From the NCBI GenBank assembly GCA_002293295.1, contig DBCY01000023.1, positions 1 through 7,393 on the forward strand: a DNA stretch of 7,393 nt, read 5' to 3'. Numbering within the stretch: position 1 is the stretch's first letter; each line of letters begins with the position of its first letter. Position numbers and translations under genes: made by a program. Shown one piece after another: positions 5,968 to 7,393 of the stretch. The DNA comes from Ruminococcus sp. UBA946 (GTDB lineage: Bacteria > Bacillota > Clostridia > Oscillospirales > Ruminococcaceae). The notes below the pieces were generated by a model. That model was not told the origin of the DNA, did no database searches, and saw nothing but the letters and a program-made list of their open reading frames with translations.

Positions 5968-7329
5968 ATGAATACTATTACTGTAAAAATCCTTGTTTTT
6001 GTTTTATCGGTTTTTGTTTTAATTACCGTTGCGCATCAGTTTTCGCTGAACTTGAACGAGGAATATGAAACCGAAACGGCTTTGCTTTATTCTTCAGCGG
6101 ACAAGGTTTCCTTCAAAGGAATTTACATCAGGAACGAAACGGTCATAAACAGCGATATTACCGGAGTTTTAAGCTACCCCGTCCCGGACGGAAGCAAAAT
6201 CGCCAAGGACTCCGCCGTGGCATATGTTTATGAAGACGGAAACGCAATATATATAAATCAGCAAATACAAAAGCTTGAGGATGAGATTTCTTTGCTTGAG
6301 GCGGCACAGAACCCCGGTACGACCGATGTCGCCCAGCTTGAATTCATATCCGAGCTTATAAATGAAAAATACCAGACGGTTACCTCTCTTATTGCTAAGG
6401 GCGATTTTCAGTCTCTGAGGGACGAGAGGAAAAATTTCCAGTCTCTAATGGGAATTTACCAGATTATTATCAATGAAGAAACCGATTATAATGACAGAAT
6501 CAACTCGCTTAAAAAACAGCTTGATTCTTTAAGGTCTGGTCAGAAGGAGCCTGCCGGTATTATAACAGCAGGGGATTCAGGTTATTTTATCAGTTATACT
6601 GACGGTTATGAAGATGTTTTATCTTCTGCCGGTCTGTCAGAAATAAACGCTGATTTAATACGGCGTATAATCGATGATGACAATAAGAGAGTCCTTAATA
6701 AATATACGGTAGGAAAGATGGTTGACGGTTACCGCTGGAATATGGTCGGTATCGTCAATACTGAAGAGCATAATTTCAGCGTTTCTTCGGAGGTAAAGCT
6801 GAAATTCTATTCATCCCCGGATTATGCGGACGCGGTTATTGAGATGATACTGCCTGCCGATAACCCTGATGAAAGTATCATCGTCCTTTCCTGCGACGAG
6901 CTGAAATTCGATTTTGTACAAAGACGGGTTGAGCGAGTCGAAATAATCCTTGACGACTATGAGGGTATCAAAATCCCCAGGGAAGCAATACGGTTCGACA
7001 GGAATAATGAAAAAGGCGTTTACATTTTAGAGGGTGAAAAAATTTCGTTCAGAAAGCTTGATATTATCTTTGAAAGCGACGGCTACCTGCTTTCCGCGGC
7101 AACAACGGAACCCGGATACGTAAGCATATATGACGACATAATCGTAAAAGGCGAGATTTCTTATGAACAGCTTGATTCTGAAGCGCCGGACGAAACAAAC
7201 GCGGAAGAAATTACGGAGGACTTGATAATTCCCGCCGGTACTTCAGAGGTTATACATCCGGAGATTACAGGTGAAGGAACGGCTGAAAATATTGTTTATG
7301 CGGACGATATGTTCGAGCAGGAACAATAG
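5968..7329 (+). CDS. Membrane-anchored protein resembling HlyD/RND-type membrane-fusion adaptors
   Basis: This is a 453-aa protein with one N-terminal membrane segment (about residues 4-22) and no following cleavage motif, so it is probably anchored with the bulk outside the cell. After it come a half-motif like a split barrel-sandwich (lipoyl-like) domain (about 50-92, with PVPDGSKIAKDSAVAYVYEDG), two helical stretches that could form a hairpin (about 95-115 and 165-195), a possible second half (about 197-218), a beta-rich region (about 250-395) and an acidic tail (about 400-453). This order is that of membrane-fusion proteins, but no transporter partner lies in the window. The start at 5968 has only a weak GGTAAG upstream. 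With 29 nt after hfq and no terminator, co-transcription with hfq is likely. In related Clostridia a similar gene sits near cell-division genes such as sepF; I recall this and cannot test it here. The fold is moderately sure and the function unknown. Confidence 0.7.
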   Translation: MNTITVKILVFVLSVFVLITVAHQFSLNLNEEYETETALLYSSADKVSFKGIYIRNETVINSDITGVLSYPVPDGSKIAKDSAVAYVYEDGNAIYINQQIQKLEDEISLLEAAQNPGTTDVAQLEFISELINEKYQTVTSLIAKGDFQSLRDERKNFQSLMGIYQIIINEETDYNDRINSLKKQLDSLRSGQKEPAGIITAGDSGYFISYTDGYEDVLSSAGLSEINADLIRRIIDDDNKRVLNKYTVGKMVDGYRWNMVGIVNTEEHNFSVSSEVKLKFYSSPDYADAVIEMILPADNPDESIIVLSCDELKFDFVQRRVERVEIILDDYEGIKIPREAIRFDRNNEKGVYILEGEKISFRKLDIIFESDGYLLSAATTEPGYVSIYDDIIVKGEISYEQLDSEAPDETNAEEITEDLIIPAGTSEVIHPEITGEGTAENIVYADDMFEQEQ

Positions 7330-7372
7330 GATAAATTAAGAACCTGTTCCCATAGGCGAAAACGTATGTTAT

Positions 7373-7391
7373 TTCGGTAGATTTTACCGAA
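7373..7391 (+). other. Seven-base-pair hairpin at the window end
   Basis: TTCGGTA (7373-7379) pairs perfectly with TACCGAA (7385-7391) around a five-base loop. It lies 43 nt after the stop of the preceding gene and could be the stem of a terminator, but the window ends before a T run could be seen and the bases visible after it (TA) are uninformative. It could equally be the edge of a repeat. The remaining bases from 7330 hold no recognisable gene start. Confidence 0.4.
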
Positions 7392-7393
7392 TA

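Noticed and set aside
5951..5971. Six-codon reading frame (MKRTVR) whose TGA overlaps the ATG of the membrane protein gene
   Set aside because: It has no ribosome binding site of its own and is short enough to arise by chance. Translational coupling cannot be shown.
7340..7349. GAACCTGTTC as a LexA (SOS) operator
   Set aside because: The Gram-positive LexA box has GAAC and GTTC separated by four bases; here there are two, and the site lies after a gene rather than before one.

Overview
The window is a housekeeping DNA-repair and RNA-metabolism cluster with every gene on the + strand: mutS, mutL, miaA, hfq, and a gene for a membrane-anchored protein that resembles a membrane-fusion (HlyD-type) adaptor. 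The likely source is a Gram-positive anaerobe of the class Clostridia, perhaps an Oscillospirales or Ruminococcaceae relative. Three things support this: a MutL with the nicking-endonuclease C-terminus of organisms that lack MutH, the gene order mutS-mutL-miaA-hfq, and AAAGGA-type ribosome binding sites. The placement below class level is a guess.

Layout. Positions 1-45 hold a heptanucleotide repeat block and the mutS leader. mutS runs to 2664. Positions 2665-2811 are a 147-nt gap filled almost entirely by heptad repeats and an inverted-repeat arm. mutL (2812-4704, probably from a TTG start) overlaps miaA (4704-5654) by one base. hfq (5708-5938) follows after 53 nt, and a strong extended -10 promoter lies across the miaA stop codon. 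The membrane protein gene (5968-7329) follows hfq by 29 nt with no terminator between them. The last 64 nt hold a short hairpin cut by the window edge.

How the genes work together. MutS recognises mismatches and small loops and recruits MutL, whose C-terminus nicks the strand to be repaired. MiaA isopentenylates A37 of tRNAs that read codons starting with U. Hfq is the RNA chaperone for small RNAs. mutL-miaA-hfq is also the gene order in Escherichia coli. The fifth gene is probably transcribed with hfq, but its role is unknown.

What stands out. No undescribed multi-gene system is visible. The unexplained structure is non-coding or cryptic: (i) near-identical heptad repeats in opposite orientation at both ends of mutS, the downstream one containing the mutS stop codon; (ii) a composite heptad-periodic element between mutS and mutL; (iii) a run of nine T in mutL where loss or gain of one T truncates the protein; (iv) a promoter for hfq built into the end of miaA.
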